The translations under genes and the position numbers were made by a program. Under the pieces are notes generated by a model that made no database searches, was not told the origin of the DNA, and saw only the letters and a list, made by a program, of their open reading frames with translations. Source: Mesorhizobium sp. STM 4661 (GTDB taxonomy: Bacteria > Pseudomonadota > Alphaproteobacteria > Rhizobiales > Rhizobiaceae). Taken from it: DNA of 64,000 nt. Positions within the stretch are counted from its first letter, which is position 1. The number at the start of each line of letters is the position of its first letter. The DNA lies in assembly GCF_000359125.1 (NCBI RefSeq), contig NZ_CAAF010000027.1, positions 1 through 64,000 of the forward strand, read 5' to 3'. This document shows positions 25,771 through 35,772 of this stretch, one piece after another.

Positions 25771-26886
25771 ATGGATGAAAAGAGCGTCAAGACCATGAAC
25801 GAAAGCAAGCAGACCCGCCCCCGCGGCTTCACCAGCGACAACATCGCCGGCGTCTCCCCCGAGGTGATCGCAGCCATCACCGCATGCGCGTCGGGTCAGG
25901 CGCTTCCCTACGGCAACGATGAGCTGACGCATACCGTCGAGCACCAGCTCGCCGAGGTGTTCGAGCATGCGGTCGACGTGTTCCTCGTTTCGACGGGGTC
26001 GGCGGCGAACGCGCTGGCGCTCGCGGCGATTACGCCGCCTTGGGGCAGCATCCTCTCGCACGCCGACGCACACATCAACCGCGACGAGTGCGGCGCGCCG
26101 GAGTTCTACACCGCCGGTGCGAAGTTGGTGCAGCTTCCAGGCGAGGCTGGCAAAATCGACATCGACGCCTTGGCGGCCAATGCAACGCGCATGGTGGGCG
26201 ATATCCACTCGGTCCAGCCCTCCAGCGTCAGCATCACGCAGGCGACCGAGATGGGATCGGTCTACGCGCTCGACGAGATCAAGGCCATCAGCCATATCTG
26301 CCGGTCAGCGAAGCTGGCGCTCCACATGGACGGTGCTCGCTTCGCCAACGCCCTCGTCACTCTGCGCTGCTCGCCGGCCGAGATGACGTGGAAGGCCGGC
26401 GTCGACCTTGTGTCGTTTGGCGCCACGAAGAATGGAACGTTTGGGGTCGATGCGGTCGTCTCGTTCCGCGGAGATCTCGCGAGCACGATAGCCTTTCGCC
26501 GCAAGCGGGCCGGCCAGTTGAGTTCCAAGATGCGCTTCATGGCGGCGCAAATGGACGGTTATCTGAGGGACGGTGTCTGGCTTCGCAACGCGACCCATGC
26601 CAATGCGATGGCATCGGCGCTCGCGCGGGGGTTGGCCCTGGTGCCAGACGTGAAAATCCAGCAGCGTCCCGAGGCCAATATCCTGTTCTGCCGACTTCCC
26701 ACGCCCCTGATCCGGGGGCTGCTCGACATGGGATTCCGCTTCTACCATGATCGCTGGCAGCCCGGGATCGTGCGGTTCGTCACCTCTTTCGCGACGACCG
26801 AGGCCGACGTGTCCGACCTGATCGGCGCGGCAACCAGCCTCTGCGCACCGGTCGGCTCGGCTCGTGTTCCGGCTGGCGCCGAATGA
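25771..26886 (+). CDS. Low-specificity threonine aldolase-type PLP enzyme
   Basis: 371-residue fold-type I PLP enzyme of the beta-eliminating lyase family, expected to cleave L-threonine or L-allo-threonine to glycine and acetaldehyde. Seen: FTSDNIAGVSPEVI at the start, VSTGSAANALAL (phosphate loop), HADAHINRDECGAPE, the aspartate in HMDGARFANAL, and the PLP lysine in SFGATKNGTFG. Both the ATG at 25771 and the one at 25795 are possible starts. It is paired with the AraC regulator. Glycine formed could feed one-carbon metabolism, though no link to glyA is visible. Confidence 0.88.
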   Translation: MDEKSVKTMNESKQTRPRGFTSDNIAGVSPEVIAAITACASGQALPYGNDELTHTVEHQLAEVFEHAVDVFLVSTGSAANALALAAITPPWGSILSHADAHINRDECGAPEFYTAGAKLVQLPGEAGKIDIDALAANATRMVGDIHSVQPSSVSITQATEMGSVYALDEIKAISHICRSAKLALHMDGARFANALVTLRCSPAEMTWKAGVDLVSFGATKNGTFGVDAVVSFRGDLASTIAFRRKRAGQLSSKMRFMAAQMDGYLRDGVWLRNATHANAMASALARGLALVPDVKIQQRPEANILFCRLPTPLIRGLLDMGFRFYHDRWQPGIVRFVTSFATTEADVSDLIGAATSLCAPVGSARVPAGAE

Positions 26887-27271
26887 GTGTGGCGACCGTC
26901 GAGCGCTCTCGCCGCCCGTCACGGATGTCCTCTTTGCTCGACTGCATTGATGATCCGAGCGTTCTGGCCGCACGAGCATCTCAGGCTGTATCTTTTGTCT
27001 CAGGCCCTTTTAGACCTGCGACTTCATCTGACCTCGGCAAGGCGGCTTCACCGTGCGGTCACGAAGTAACCAGGTTGATTTGCAGGCCCCCTATCTGCGC
27101 AATTCACCGCAAGTCATCGGTATCCTGTTGCTTGTAATATTTATTTTGCAATTTTTTATCATATTTTTGATGAAAAATGCTGTTCACTCGTCCGAGTTAC
27201 TTAAAAGAGTGAGTCGGATCTGCGCGGGGTGGCAGCATCAATCGGGATTTTGACCACTAGCAGGAGAAAAT
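26887..27271. other. Intergenic with an AT-rich segment
   Basis: No recognised gene. 27115-27190 is strikingly AT-rich compared with its surroundings and may hold the promoter of the GNAT gene. Confidence 0.4.
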
Positions 27272-27727
27272 ATGCCTTCCATATCTACGCGCCGCGCCAA
27301 CGCAACGGACGCAGGGACGGTCGTCCGTTTTATTCACGCGCTACTCGATGAACTCACTGGCGGGAAAGCGCCCACGCCCGACGACGTGAGACAAAGCGCG
27401 GAGATAATGCTTGCCGACGCTGGCGTGGTCGCAGTGATCGCAACTGCAGATGACGAGCCGGTCGGCATCATGGTGCTGAATGAATGCACGGCGATCTATG
27501 CAGGAGGTAAGTTCGGCCATATTTCGGAGCTGTATGTTCGACCCGAAAAGCGTTCCAAAGGGATTGCCCCTCATCTGCTTGAGGTCGCCTCGCGGGAAGG
27601 CCGTGCGCGTGGTTGGAAGCGACTTGAGCTTGCAGCGCCCAGGCAACCAAAATGGAAGCGCACGCTCGATTTCTATCTGCGCAACGGCTTCGAGGAACTC
27701 GGCCCTCGGCTCTTTCGGATTATCTAG
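27272..27727 (+). CDS. GNAT-family N-acetyltransferase
   Basis: 151-residue single-domain GNAT. Seen: an N-terminal TRRANATDAGTVVRFI, a beta-4 HISELYVRPEKRSKGIAPHLL segment with the acetyl-CoA loop (R-x-x-G-I-A here in KRSKGIA), and a C-terminal FYLRNGFEELGPRLFRI. AGGAG stands 8 bp before ATG 27272. It resembles the amino-acid/small-amine acetyltransferases found near resistance or catabolic genes; the substrate is unknown. It stands alone. Confidence 0.85.
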   Translation: MPSISTRRANATDAGTVVRFIHALLDELTGGKAPTPDDVRQSAEIMLADAGVVAVIATADDEPVGIMVLNECTAIYAGGKFGHISELYVRPEKRSKGIAPHLLEVASREGRARGWKRLELAAPRQPKWKRTLDFYLRNGFEELGPRLFRII

Positions 27728-28072
27728 ACTAGAGAGTTTGCTATGGGCCGATGAAAGCAACCTGCACGATCTCAGCGGATTGAGGTCCGGCGTGGTCGCT
27801 GGCTGCCGCTGCAATCGTACCAGCATCGTCATCGCAAATGTGTGCCTCGGATAATGCAGGGGTTCCCGTCACGCCGGCCGCCCGGAACGCATCGGCAAAA
27901 ACCGCCGTCAATCGGGTCACGCTAACGACGTTTCCTTAAGTGTTGAGGAACAGAGCCGAGGGCGGCAATTTTGCCAACCTACGGGGGCGCTGCATAGACG
28001 ACCGCACCTGAGTTGCCCCCCGGTTACGCTGCGTATAGCCGAATGGCGGATCATTCCTATGAGGGTAGTTAT
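27728..28072. other. Intergenic, promoter region of the omptin gene
   Basis: I see no gene here; it presumably includes the promoter for the omptin gene starting at 28073. Confidence 0.35.
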
Positions 28073-29041
28073 ATGAAATTGAAAGCGAAAGTCTTTGGTG
28101 GAGCGGCAGCGTTGCTCACTGCCTGGCCGGCGATGGCCAGCGACGCGGTGGTGAGCGAACCGGCGCCCTACAAGCCCAATTTCTCTTTCGTCAGCGGCGT
28201 CGGCGTCATCGACATCGAGGCCAACGAGCTGGTCTATCGGGGTCCCGGCAGCGGCACCAAGCAGAGCCACCTTATCTGGGAAAGCACCTCTCCGGTCATT
28301 TCAGCCGAGATGACGGCGCGCAGCGAGGCCGGCTGGACCGCCAAGCTTTCCGGCCAGATCGCCTTCAGCGGCGACAGCTACATGGAAGACTATGACTGGA
28401 AGCCGAAATTCTCCGCCAATGATAGCTGGAACGACTGGAGCGACCGTTCGCGCTTTTCCGAGACCGATCTTGATCACTTCTATTCGGCAACCGTGGCGCT
28501 CGGCCACGACTTCCAGGTCAGCGACCAACTGCTGATCAACGTCAACGGTGGCTTCAAGTACACCTCGGTCAAGTGGACTGCCTATGGCGGCTCCTACGTC
28601 TCCAGCTATCAGGGCTTCCGGGATTCGGTTGGCGACTGGCCAGGAGGCGCAAAGGTCATCAGCTACCAGCAGAAATTGCCGGTCGCCTTCGCCGGCATCG
28701 ATGCGACCTATGTCCAGGACCGCTGGAACTTCGGCTTTGCGCTGAAGGGCGGCATGACCTTTTCGGTCGGCGCTACCGATCATCACTGGTTGCGTGACCT
28801 GCGCTTCGAGCAGGATTTCGAATCGGCGCCGGTTCTGATGGTCGGCGGCAGCGTCGGCTACCAGTACAACGAGCGGACCAGCTTCTTCGTCTCCGGTTCC
28901 TACGAAAAGATGTTCACCGCTCGCGGCGACTCCAACTACTATGACATTGCGACCGGCGCGGAGACTGGCGGCCACTACGACTCGTTTGGCGGCGATTTTG
29001 CCGCGGCGACGGTGATGGTCGGCATCAAGACCTCGTTCTGA
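28073..29041 (+). CDS. Omptin-family outer-membrane protease
   Basis: 322-residue beta-barrel aspartic-type protease (family A26). A signal peptide covers residues 1-22 (WPAMA/SD cleavage). The two omptin catalytic pairs are present: D106 and D108 in YMEDYDW (Asp83/Asp85 of OmpT) and D236 with H238 in ATDHHWLRD (Asp210/His212). It ends in a C-terminal Phe as barrel proteins do. Omptins cleave between basic residues and degrade cationic peptides at the surface; in a symbiont this could protect against plant antimicrobial or NCR-type peptides (inference). The ATG at 28073 places the signal peptide correctly. Confidence 0.9.
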   Translation: MKLKAKVFGGAAALLTAWPAMASDAVVSEPAPYKPNFSFVSGVGVIDIEANELVYRGPGSGTKQSHLIWESTSPVISAEMTARSEAGWTAKLSGQIAFSGDSYMEDYDWKPKFSANDSWNDWSDRSRFSETDLDHFYSATVALGHDFQVSDQLLINVNGGFKYTSVKWTAYGGSYVSSYQGFRDSVGDWPGGAKVISYQQKLPVAFAGIDATYVQDRWNFGFALKGGMTFSVGATDHHWLRDLRFEQDFESAPVLMVGGSVGYQYNERTSFFVSGSYEKMFTARGDSNYYDIATGAETGGHYDSFGGDFAAATVMVGIKTSF

Positions 29042-29465
29042 TTGAACGAGTTCGACCGGAACGCCAAACCGATGTCCGCACGGCGCAGAAATCTGACGCG
29101 CCCGCGCGCCTGACGGCGCGTGCCGGGTGCTCGTGAACCGAGCCCGCTTTTTCTTCGCCAGGCTCAGGCGGTCTCGGCCATCCGGCTTCGCCCCCTGGCG
29201 CGGGCAGCCTGTCGGCTGCTGACGGTCGCCGCCCTGTCGGCCGGCGCGGTTTGTTCGTTGGCCGTTCCCGGCGGCGCGGGGTGGGCGGCACTCCCTTCTA
29301 GGCCCGCCGCGGCATCCCGCAACCCTTCGCTTCGCTTCGGGTCCTCCTCTTCGTTCCGGTCCTTCGGATGCGGTCCGCCTCCGACGGCGGGCCTTTCCGG
29401 TCGCGTCTCGCCGCCCACCCCGCTTCCGGGGAAAGGCGCGGGATTGAAGAGCGGAGGACCAGACG
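29042..29465. other. GC-rich leader before the ardC-like gene
   Basis: No gene recognised. Very GC-rich with many short imperfect repeats (CTTCGCTTCGG, CTTCGTTCCGG, CCTTCGG). Such leaders precede ArdC/DUF1738 genes on conjugative elements and may act in regulation or as single-strand structure; that role is inferred. Confidence 0.35.
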
Positions 29466-30428
29466 ATGCGTGCAAAACACCAGCGTTCCGGCAGCCGAGA
29501 GGCTGGCGCGGGCAGGGGCGGGCGCCCGGGCGCCAGCCTTTATCAGGAAATCACGGACCGCATCATTGCCGAACTGGAGCGCGGCACCGTGCCATGGGTC
29601 AAGCCATGGGGCAGCGCAAAGGCCGACCTCGGCCTGCCCAGCAATGCGGCCACCGGGCGCCGCTATTCCGGCATCAACATCCTCATCCTGTGGGGCGCCG
29701 TCATCGAGCGCAGCTATCCCGGCCAGAACTGGCTGACCTTCCGGCAGGCGCTTGCCCTTGGCGGCAATGTCAGGAAGGGCGAGCGCGGCACCACAATCGT
29801 GCATGCCGACCGCTTTGTCCCAAAGGGCGAGCAGGAGCGCGCCAAGACAGACGGCGACGAGCCGCAGGCGGTGCCGTATTTGAAGCGCTTCACCGTCTTC
29901 AACGTCGCGCAGTGCGACGACCTGCCCGAGCACCTTTACGGCAACGCCGAACCGTTGCCCGAACGCGAGATCGTCCCGCAGGCCGAGGCGCTTATTCGAG
30001 CAAGCGGCGCGGATTTCCGCATCGGCGGCGATCGCGCTTTCTACATGCCGGGCAGTGACACCATTCAGGTGCCGCCGCAGCCGGCATTCTTTCAGCAGAT
30101 CGACTATTACCGCACCTGCTTCCACGAGCTTGGCCACTGGACCGGCCACCCGGCGCGGCTGGCGCGCGACCTCTCCGGCGCCTTCGGTTCCAAGACCTAT
30201 GGGCGCGAGGAACTGGTTGCCGAAATCACCGCTGCCATTGTCTGCTCGACGCTCGGCATCGAGCCGACCGTGCGCCATGCCGACTATATCGGCACATGGC
30301 TGAAGGTGCTGCGCGAGGACAATCGCGCCATCTTCCGCGCCGCCTCTCACGCATCGAAAGCCACCGATTTTCTTCTGGGCTTCAACGCCGAGGCCGAAGG
30401 CGCCCAACAAGACGAGATCGCGGCATGA
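29466..30428 (+). CDS. ArdC-like antirestriction protein
   Basis: 320-residue protein with an N-terminal ssDNA-binding domain of the ArdC type (SLYQEITDRIIAELERGTVPWVKPW, RYSGINILILW, NWLTFRQALALGG, VRKGERGTTIV) and a C-terminal zinc-metallopeptidase-like domain (FHELGHWTGHPARLAR, followed by YGREELVAEITAA with the third ligand). ArdC proteins protect incoming single-stranded conjugative DNA from host restriction. It is the first gene of a cluster with DUF2958 and ParB-like proteins, a common cargo block on alphaproteobacterial plasmids and ICEs. Its stop overlaps the next small gene (ATGA). Confidence 0.88.
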   Translation: MRAKHQRSGSREAGAGRGGRPGASLYQEITDRIIAELERGTVPWVKPWGSAKADLGLPSNAATGRRYSGINILILWGAVIERSYPGQNWLTFRQALALGGNVRKGERGTTIVHADRFVPKGEQERAKTDGDEPQAVPYLKRFTVFNVAQCDDLPEHLYGNAEPLPEREIVPQAEALIRASGADFRIGGDRAFYMPGSDTIQVPPQPAFFQQIDYYRTCFHELGHWTGHPARLARDLSGAFGSKTYGREELVAEITAAIVCSTLGIEPTVRHADYIGTWLKVLREDNRAIFRAASHASKATDFLLGFNAEAEGAQQDEIAA

Positions 30429-30626
30429 GCGCGCGCGATCGCCACACCCTGCAGACCGAGCCAACGCAAGGCCAGCAGAAGCTCATTCCCGGTGTCCGGC
30501 CGCTCACCACACGCGACCGCCTCGCCCTTTTGGCCGACGCGCCCGCGCGCGGCGCAAAAGCCGCTCGATATCGGGCTGTTCGATGACGCCAGAAATCAAC
30601 TCGATCTGAAAGGAGTTTTCCCATGA
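30425..30626 (+). pseudogene. Small conserved protein between ardC and DUF2958, frameshifted
   Basis: The ATG at 30425 overlaps the ardC stop and reads LIPGVRPLTTRDRLALLADAP; it then ends early at 30586. In the adjoining frame the expected tail appears (KPLDIGLFDDARNQLDL) and its TGA overlaps the ATG of the DUF2958 gene at 30623. The pattern suggests one small coupled gene broken by a one-base indel near 30555. Confidence 0.55.
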
Positions 30627-31042
30627 TCCTGATCACCGACGAGCTTTACGCCCGGCTGCGAGCCAATGGCGCAACCGACACCGAAACCGACCATGTCCCG
30701 GTGGTCAAACTGTTCGATCCGACCGGGCCAGCAACCTGGCTTCTCACTGAACTCGACGCCGACGGCGACACCGTTTTCGGCCTTTGCGACCTCGGCTTCG
30801 GCTTCCCCGAACTCGGCAGCGTCAGCCTTGCCGAGCTTGCAAGCGTCAAGGGCCGGCTTGGCCTCGGCATCGAGCGTGACCTCTGCTTCAAGCCGCGCTT
30901 TCCGCTCTCCGTCTACGCCCAAGCAGCGTACAGCGCCGGCCACATCACCGAAGCCGACCGGTTGCTGCGACAAGCGGCGGAAGCCCTTGGCAACGCCCAT
31001 TCCAAGCTTCCGCCCGACATGGCGGAACAGACGCGCCGCTAG
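30623..31042 (+). CDS. DUF2958-family protein
   Basis: 139-residue protein matching DUF2958: LITDELYARLRANG, VPVVKLFDPTGPATWLLTELD, FGLCDLGFGFPELGSVSL and LGLGIERDLCFKPRFPLSVYA. Function unknown; it is regularly found between ArdC-like and ParB-like genes on mobile elements. AAGGAG is placed 8 bp before the ATG. Probably translated together with its neighbours. Confidence 0.88.
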   Translation: MILITDELYARLRANGATDTETDHVPVVKLFDPTGPATWLLTELDADGDTVFGLCDLGFGFPELGSVSLAELASVKGRLGLGIERDLCFKPRFPLSVYAQAAYSAGHITEADRLLRQAAEALGNAHSKLPPDMAEQTRR

Positions 31043-31120
31043 GCGCGAAAACCGTCCCGCCGCGCTGGCCTTCGGCCCTTGCGGCGGGGAAATCCCGCCC
31101 CTCAACGAAGGAGACAAACC

Positions 31121-32851
31121 ATGCAACTTGCCCACATTCCGCTTGATAAGCTCAACATTTCCGCGCTCAACATGCGCCATTCCAAACGCGCGCCCGACGT
31201 GTCGGACATCCTGCCATCGGTTCGCGCGCGCGGCGTCCTGGTGCCGCTTCTGGTGCGGCCCAACGGCACGCCGGAAAGCTTCGAGATCGTCGCCGGCCGG
31301 CGCCGCTATTTCGCCGCGAAGTCGCTCGCCGACGAGCGAGGCGAGGGCAATGCCTTGCCCTGCGCCATCATGGAAGACGGCGACGACGCCGACGCGCTCG
31401 AGGCCTCGCTGATCGAAAACTTCGCCCGGCTCGATCCCGACGAGGTGTCGCAGTGGGAGACGTTTTCGAGGCTGATCAGGGAAGGCCGCACCATTCCAGA
31501 TATCGCCGCAACCTTCGGCGTCACCGAGCTTCTGGTCAAACGCATTCTGGCGCTCGGCGATCTTCTGCCCAAGATCCGCGAAGCCTATCGGCGCGAGGAC
31601 ATCGACGCCGAGACGGCGCGCCATCTGACCATGGCCTCCAAGGCGCAGCAGAAGGATTGGCTGGCGCTTTATGCCGATCCCGAGCAATACGCGCCGCGCG
31701 GCCACCAGTTGAAGCAATGGCTGTTCGGCGGCCAGTCGATTTCCACCAAGGTGGCGCTGTTCCCCATCGAGGACTATCCGGGCCTGATCGTCTCCGATCT
31801 GTTCGGCGAGGACAGCTATTTCGCCGATGCCGACCTGTTCTGGCAAAAGCAGAACGAGGCGATCGCCGCCAAACGCGATGCCTATCTGAAAGCCGGCTGG
31901 CCCGAGGTGGCCGTGCTCGAACCCGGGCAGCATTTCCAGTCATGGGACCATGAAAAGACGCCGCGGAAGAAGGGCGGCAAGGTCTTCATGTCAGTCTCGC
32001 ATCGCGGCGCGGTCGAATGCCACGAGGGCTGGCTGTCGCGCAAGGAGGCCCGCCGCGCCCGCGCGCAAGGCGAGGGCGGCGCGCACGAAGAATCCGCCGC
32101 CAAGCAGTCGCGGCCGGAACTCACCGGCTCGATGCAGAACTATGTCGATCTGCACCGCCACGGTGCCGTACGCACCGCCATGCTCGACCATCCTTGTGTC
32201 GCGCTGCGCCTGATGGTGGCGCATGCCATCGCAGGCTCGGGCCTGTGGCAGGTTCGCCGCGAGCCGCAGCGCACCGCCAATGAAGCGGTGGCGGCAAGCA
32301 TTGCCGCGTCCAGGGCCGAAGCCGCATTCGCCGAAAAACGGCGCACGGTGCTTGCGCTGCTTGGGCAGGCCGACGAGGAGGGTGCGATAGCCGGCGGCAA
32401 TGGCGACGCCTTTGCCCTTGCCGCCGTCTTCGCCCGTTTGCTGGCACTTTGCGACGACGATGTCATGCGCGTTCTCAGCCTTGTCATGGCCGAGACGCTC
32501 GAAGCCGGCAGCGCCGTCGTCGAGGCGCTCGGCAACCATCTGGGCATCGACATGGGCGGGTGGTGGCAACCGGACGACGCCTTCTTCGACCTGCTGCGCG
32601 ACAGGGAGATCGCCAATGCGATGCTGGCCGACCTCGGCGGCAAGCATGTCGCCGACGGCAATGTCGCCGAGAAGGTCAAGACGCAAAAGAAGATCATTCG
32701 CGATTGCCTCGCGGGCGAGAACGGCCGCGAGAAAATCGACAACTGGCTGCCCCACTGGATGAAATTCCCGGTCGAAAGCTACACGAAACGCGGCGGCTTC
32801 CGCACCGCCGATCAATGGGCCAGAGTTCAGCCGCTGTTCATGGCCGAATGA
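31121..32851 (+). CDS. ParB/RepB-family nuclease-domain protein of the ICE accessory cluster
   Basis: 576-residue ParB-like protein. Residues 1-100 form a ParB N-terminal domain (IPLDKLNISALNMRHSKR, VLVPLLVRP, EIVAGRRRYFAAKSLADE). Then comes the helix-turn-helix part (ENFARLDPDEVSQWETFSRLI, IAATFGVTELLVKRILALGDL), followed by a long C-terminal region special to this family. It is not the partition ParB of a par operon; no parA is adjacent. Its role on the element is unknown, possibly antirestriction or stabilisation alongside ArdC. AAGGAG precedes ATG 31121. Its 3' two thirds are duplicated at 56676-57870. Confidence 0.85.
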   Translation: MQLAHIPLDKLNISALNMRHSKRAPDVSDILPSVRARGVLVPLLVRPNGTPESFEIVAGRRRYFAAKSLADERGEGNALPCAIMEDGDDADALEASLIENFARLDPDEVSQWETFSRLIREGRTIPDIAATFGVTELLVKRILALGDLLPKIREAYRREDIDAETARHLTMASKAQQKDWLALYADPEQYAPRGHQLKQWLFGGQSISTKVALFPIEDYPGLIVSDLFGEDSYFADADLFWQKQNEAIAAKRDAYLKAGWPEVAVLEPGQHFQSWDHEKTPRKKGGKVFMSVSHRGAVECHEGWLSRKEARRARAQGEGGAHEESAAKQSRPELTGSMQNYVDLHRHGAVRTAMLDHPCVALRLMVAHAIAGSGLWQVRREPQRTANEAVAASIAASRAEAAFAEKRRTVLALLGQADEEGAIAGGNGDAFALAAVFARLLALCDDDVMRVLSLVMAETLEAGSAVVEALGNHLGIDMGGWWQPDDAFFDLLRDREIANAMLADLGGKHVADGNVAEKVKTQKKIIRDCLAGENGREKIDNWLPHWMKFPVESYTKRGGFRTADQWARVQPLFMAE

Positions 32852-33284
32852 ACTAGCCAAGCCAGGCGGAGGCAATTCGAGTGCCGCCGCCTGGCACCTC
32901 TCTCGGGCGATGCCGGCTGCACCTTTGCGGCTTTTCCGGCGCGCACCGCACGCGAAATCCCGACGCCAACTCATCGCCTTCGCCAGCCCTGCGCCGCGCC
33001 GGGATGCTTGCCGAGGCGCAACGCGGATAGCCACGTCCGCCCCTGGCGACGGTGTCTGAATCTGCGCAAGCCCGATATCAGCGACGCCGCTTGGGCATCG
33101 TGTCCGTTAGCCCCAGCAGAAGCGCGCCGGCATCCGAAGTGATCGTCCCGCCGTCAAAACCGGCCACAACGGCACAGCTCCAAATCCGCGCTACACTCTG
33201 TTTGCCTCGGGGAACCCCTCTGCCTTAAGTCTTTGTAAGAAGCATTTTCCCTGATTCTGACCCGATGAACCTCAACTCTGGTAG
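32852..33284. other. Non-coding stretch after the ParB-like gene
   Basis: No gene recognised on either strand. A GC-rich inverted repeat (CCAGGCGG...CCGCCTGG near 32870-32895) just after the stop could terminate transcription of the cluster. Confidence 0.4.
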
Positions 33285-33350
33285 AGTCGAGGAAGGGCGC
33301 GGTGGCTTGAGCCGTGTTGGCATCGCTCCGTTTCCCTTCCCCGCTCATCA

Positions 33351-33381
33351 AACTGGACGTGCGGATTTCCCGCATCCAGCT
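33351..33381 (-). ncRNA. Group II intron domain V
   Basis: A 31-nt hairpin with a GAAA-type turn, the catalytic core of group II introns, just downstream of the maturase frame. Confidence 0.7.
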
Positions 33382-33393
33382 TTCCGACTGGCT

Positions 33394-34720
33394 TCATCGC
33401 GAGGCCCACGGCGGCGGCCCAATGTGCACGCGTCGAAGACGCAACACGCCGAGCTCTCCGAAGACCTTTTCATCGGAGAACCTGTACGTGCCGTGTCCTT
33501 GCACCTTGTGCCGTTTGCATAGGAATGCGCGCACCCGGTCGTAGACGTGGTTGTCGACCGCCCGATAGGCAGGCAGACGCGAACCGTAGCCGAAGTAGCC
33601 TGACCAGCCACGCAGAAGTCTGTTTAGCCGATCGCGCACCTCGGGCCACGGCTCTTTGTTGCCGCTAACCAAGAGATCGCCGATCTTCGCCTTCATCAGC
33701 TGCACGCTCTTCTTGGACGGGCTCGCACCCAGGTACCAATGGCCTTCTTTCCGGTAGCGGTGAGGTCCGAACGTGTAACCGAGGAAGTCGAAGCGTTCCG
33801 TTCGGGTAGCCTTCAGCGAGGTCTTCGCCTCGTTGAGCGTCAGTCCGAGCTTCGTCATCACCGCCCGCGTCCACGCCAGCGCCTCGGCCGCATGTCCGCG
33901 GCTAAGGAGAAGTCATCGGCATAGGAGATGACATACGCGCGGTTCGCCTCGCCGCGTCCGGTGAGCCGCCAATGCTTCAGGAACCGGTTCATGTAGATGA
34001 CCGAGAGCAGCGGGCTTGCGACCCCACCCTGCGGCGTGCCGCACGTGCTGCTCTTACCACCGCTCACGTGCCGTTTCCCGTCACCGTCCCGCTCTTCGAT
34101 CGGCGCTTTCAGCCACAGCTTGATCAGCCGCAGCACGTGCCGGTCCGACAATGCGTCGGGCCACCGATTTAAGGAGGTCCGAATGCGGAATCGTGTCGAA
34201 GTATTTCGACAAATCGGCGTCTACCACGTCCGTGTAGCCCCGGCAGACAAGCCGGTGCACTTCCTTGATTGCGTCGGTCCCACTGCGTCTGGGCCGATAG
34301 CCATAGGCACCATCCTCGAAGTCCGCCTCGAATATCGGTTCCAGCACCAGCTTGGCAACGGTCTGAATCATCCGGTCCCGAATGGTCGGGATGCCGAGCG
34401 GGCGTTCGCCGCCCCCCGGCTTCGGGATCATCACCCGTCGCACCGGCTGGCGGCCGGTAGCTCTTCGAGACGAGTTCCTCGCGTAGGCCCGCCAGCCACC
34501 TCCCCACACCTTCCGCCTCAATCTGCGCGAATGTCACGCCATCCACGCCCGGCGAGCCCGCATTGGCGCGGGCCAGCGCATAGGCATGGCGTAGCATGTC
34601 CTCACGGCAGATCTTGTCGTAGAGCACGTAGAAGCGGAAAGCGGGCTCCGCCTTCGCCTTACGATACAGCTTCCTCTGCAGGTTCCTGATCTTTTCGGGT
34701 GTTTCCAGGCTCATTGCCAA
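33394..34720 (-). pseudogene. ltrA: Group II intron reverse transcriptase/maturase, frameshifted
   Basis: Read from 34720 down, the protein starts METPEKIRNLQRKLY-like (SLETPEKIRNLQRKLY, ARANAGSPGVDGVT). It moves frame near 34460 to MIPKPGGGERPLGIPTIRDRM and GYRPRRSGTDAI, then near 34150 to GTPQGGVASPLLSVIYM and the catalytic YADD (VISYADDF), then near 33890 to the maturase X domain (FDFLGYTFGP). Thus all reverse-transcriptase blocks survive but at least three frameshifts separate them. Either the gene is dead or the sequence has several indel errors; intact neighbours argue for true decay. Confidence 0.85.
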
Positions 34721-35270
34721 TCACCCCCTCCTCACCAGCTTCGAAAGCACACCAGAAGTCAGGGCCCTTCCCTCCACCGGCATTACCCGGCTTCAGCGGT
34801 ACTATGACCCTGTCCGACTCCCGCCGGCACCGCCGCCCCGAAAGCTGCGTTGAGGCCGCTACCCTCATGCCGAACGGGTCTCCCCCGATTACCCGCATCA
34901 CCCTTCCAACGTGCCGTGCCCACTACCCCGGCGGATCGAACGGGTGCACATGTCGATTGCTTCCCCGTTCACGCGGCCTTCCCCGAATCTCAGGCGGGTC
35001 GGCATCCGCAACGTCACTTTCGAGGCCTGCTCAGGCTTTACTCGCATTACGGCCCACGGATCGCTCAACTTCCCAAGGCGGCCTTTGTCACGAGGCTCCG
35101 ACCCGGCCAGTTACCCGACCGAACCGCTCGTCAGCTACCAGACCAATCGACTACTATCTGGGTGGAACCTTCCTCCACTGGTGATACGCGCCGTCGGGGC
35201 GCACTGAGATATTCGGGTTAGCCCTCTGCCGGAAGTCTGGGTTCCGAATCCGGGGACCAAGTCACCATGC

Positions 35271-35772
35271 GCACACAGCTGGTTCGCCAGCGTTCCTCTG
35301 AGACAATGAATCTCAGGCAAACCATGGGGAGCGCTTTTCCAAGAGTCTGCTCGACGAATGCTAACGTTAAGCGACAGCTAAATGAATGTAACAATAATTC
35401 CTATATTCTTAGCTTACGCGTTATTGAAACCGCCGTAAACCGGATGTACCTCCATTTGCAACGTGCAAGTGACGCCGATCAACGCCAATCGCAACTTTGC
35501 TTGTGAAGGAGAGCCCCGATTGCAGAAAGCGCCGTGGGAGATGGGCGAACACGTGCGCCTGGCGTTTCCCGCTATGCCTAAGTCAATGTCAGGTCAGAAG
35601 AGGCCGCTATTCAAGGGGGAAACTGCTGCTGTGTTTCACGTTCAAGTATGTTTGCCGGATGGCTGCCCGAGCGAGGTTGCGTCACGCGCCCGAACGGATT
35701 TGTCATCTTAAGCGTTCGCAAGAGCCTGAGAGCTGATTTAGCAACTTTGTCAGAAAGGAAGGACTCCGTCAG
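35271..35772. other. Non-coding stretch before the methyltransferase
   Basis: Lower GC than its surroundings. No gene recognised. It presumably carries the methyltransferase promoter; AGAAAGGAAGGA just before 35773 is its ribosome site. Confidence 0.4.

Larger units (their letters stand above)
33285..35270 (-). mobile_element. Decayed bacterial group II intron
   Basis: Minus-strand group II intron. It has a structured 5' part (about 34740-35270), a broken intron-encoded protein (33394-34720) and a 3' end with recognisable domain V (33351-33381, AGCTGGATGCGG-GAAA-TCCGCACGTCCAGTT hairpin) and domain VI. The ends are estimates: the 5' side seems to begin GTGTGCGC near 35270. Mobility is probably lost because the maturase is frameshifted. 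Confidence 0.75.

Noticed and set aside
33265..33522. Plus-strand genes over the intron maturase region
   Set aside because: Shadows of the maturase and intron 3' domain on the opposite strand.
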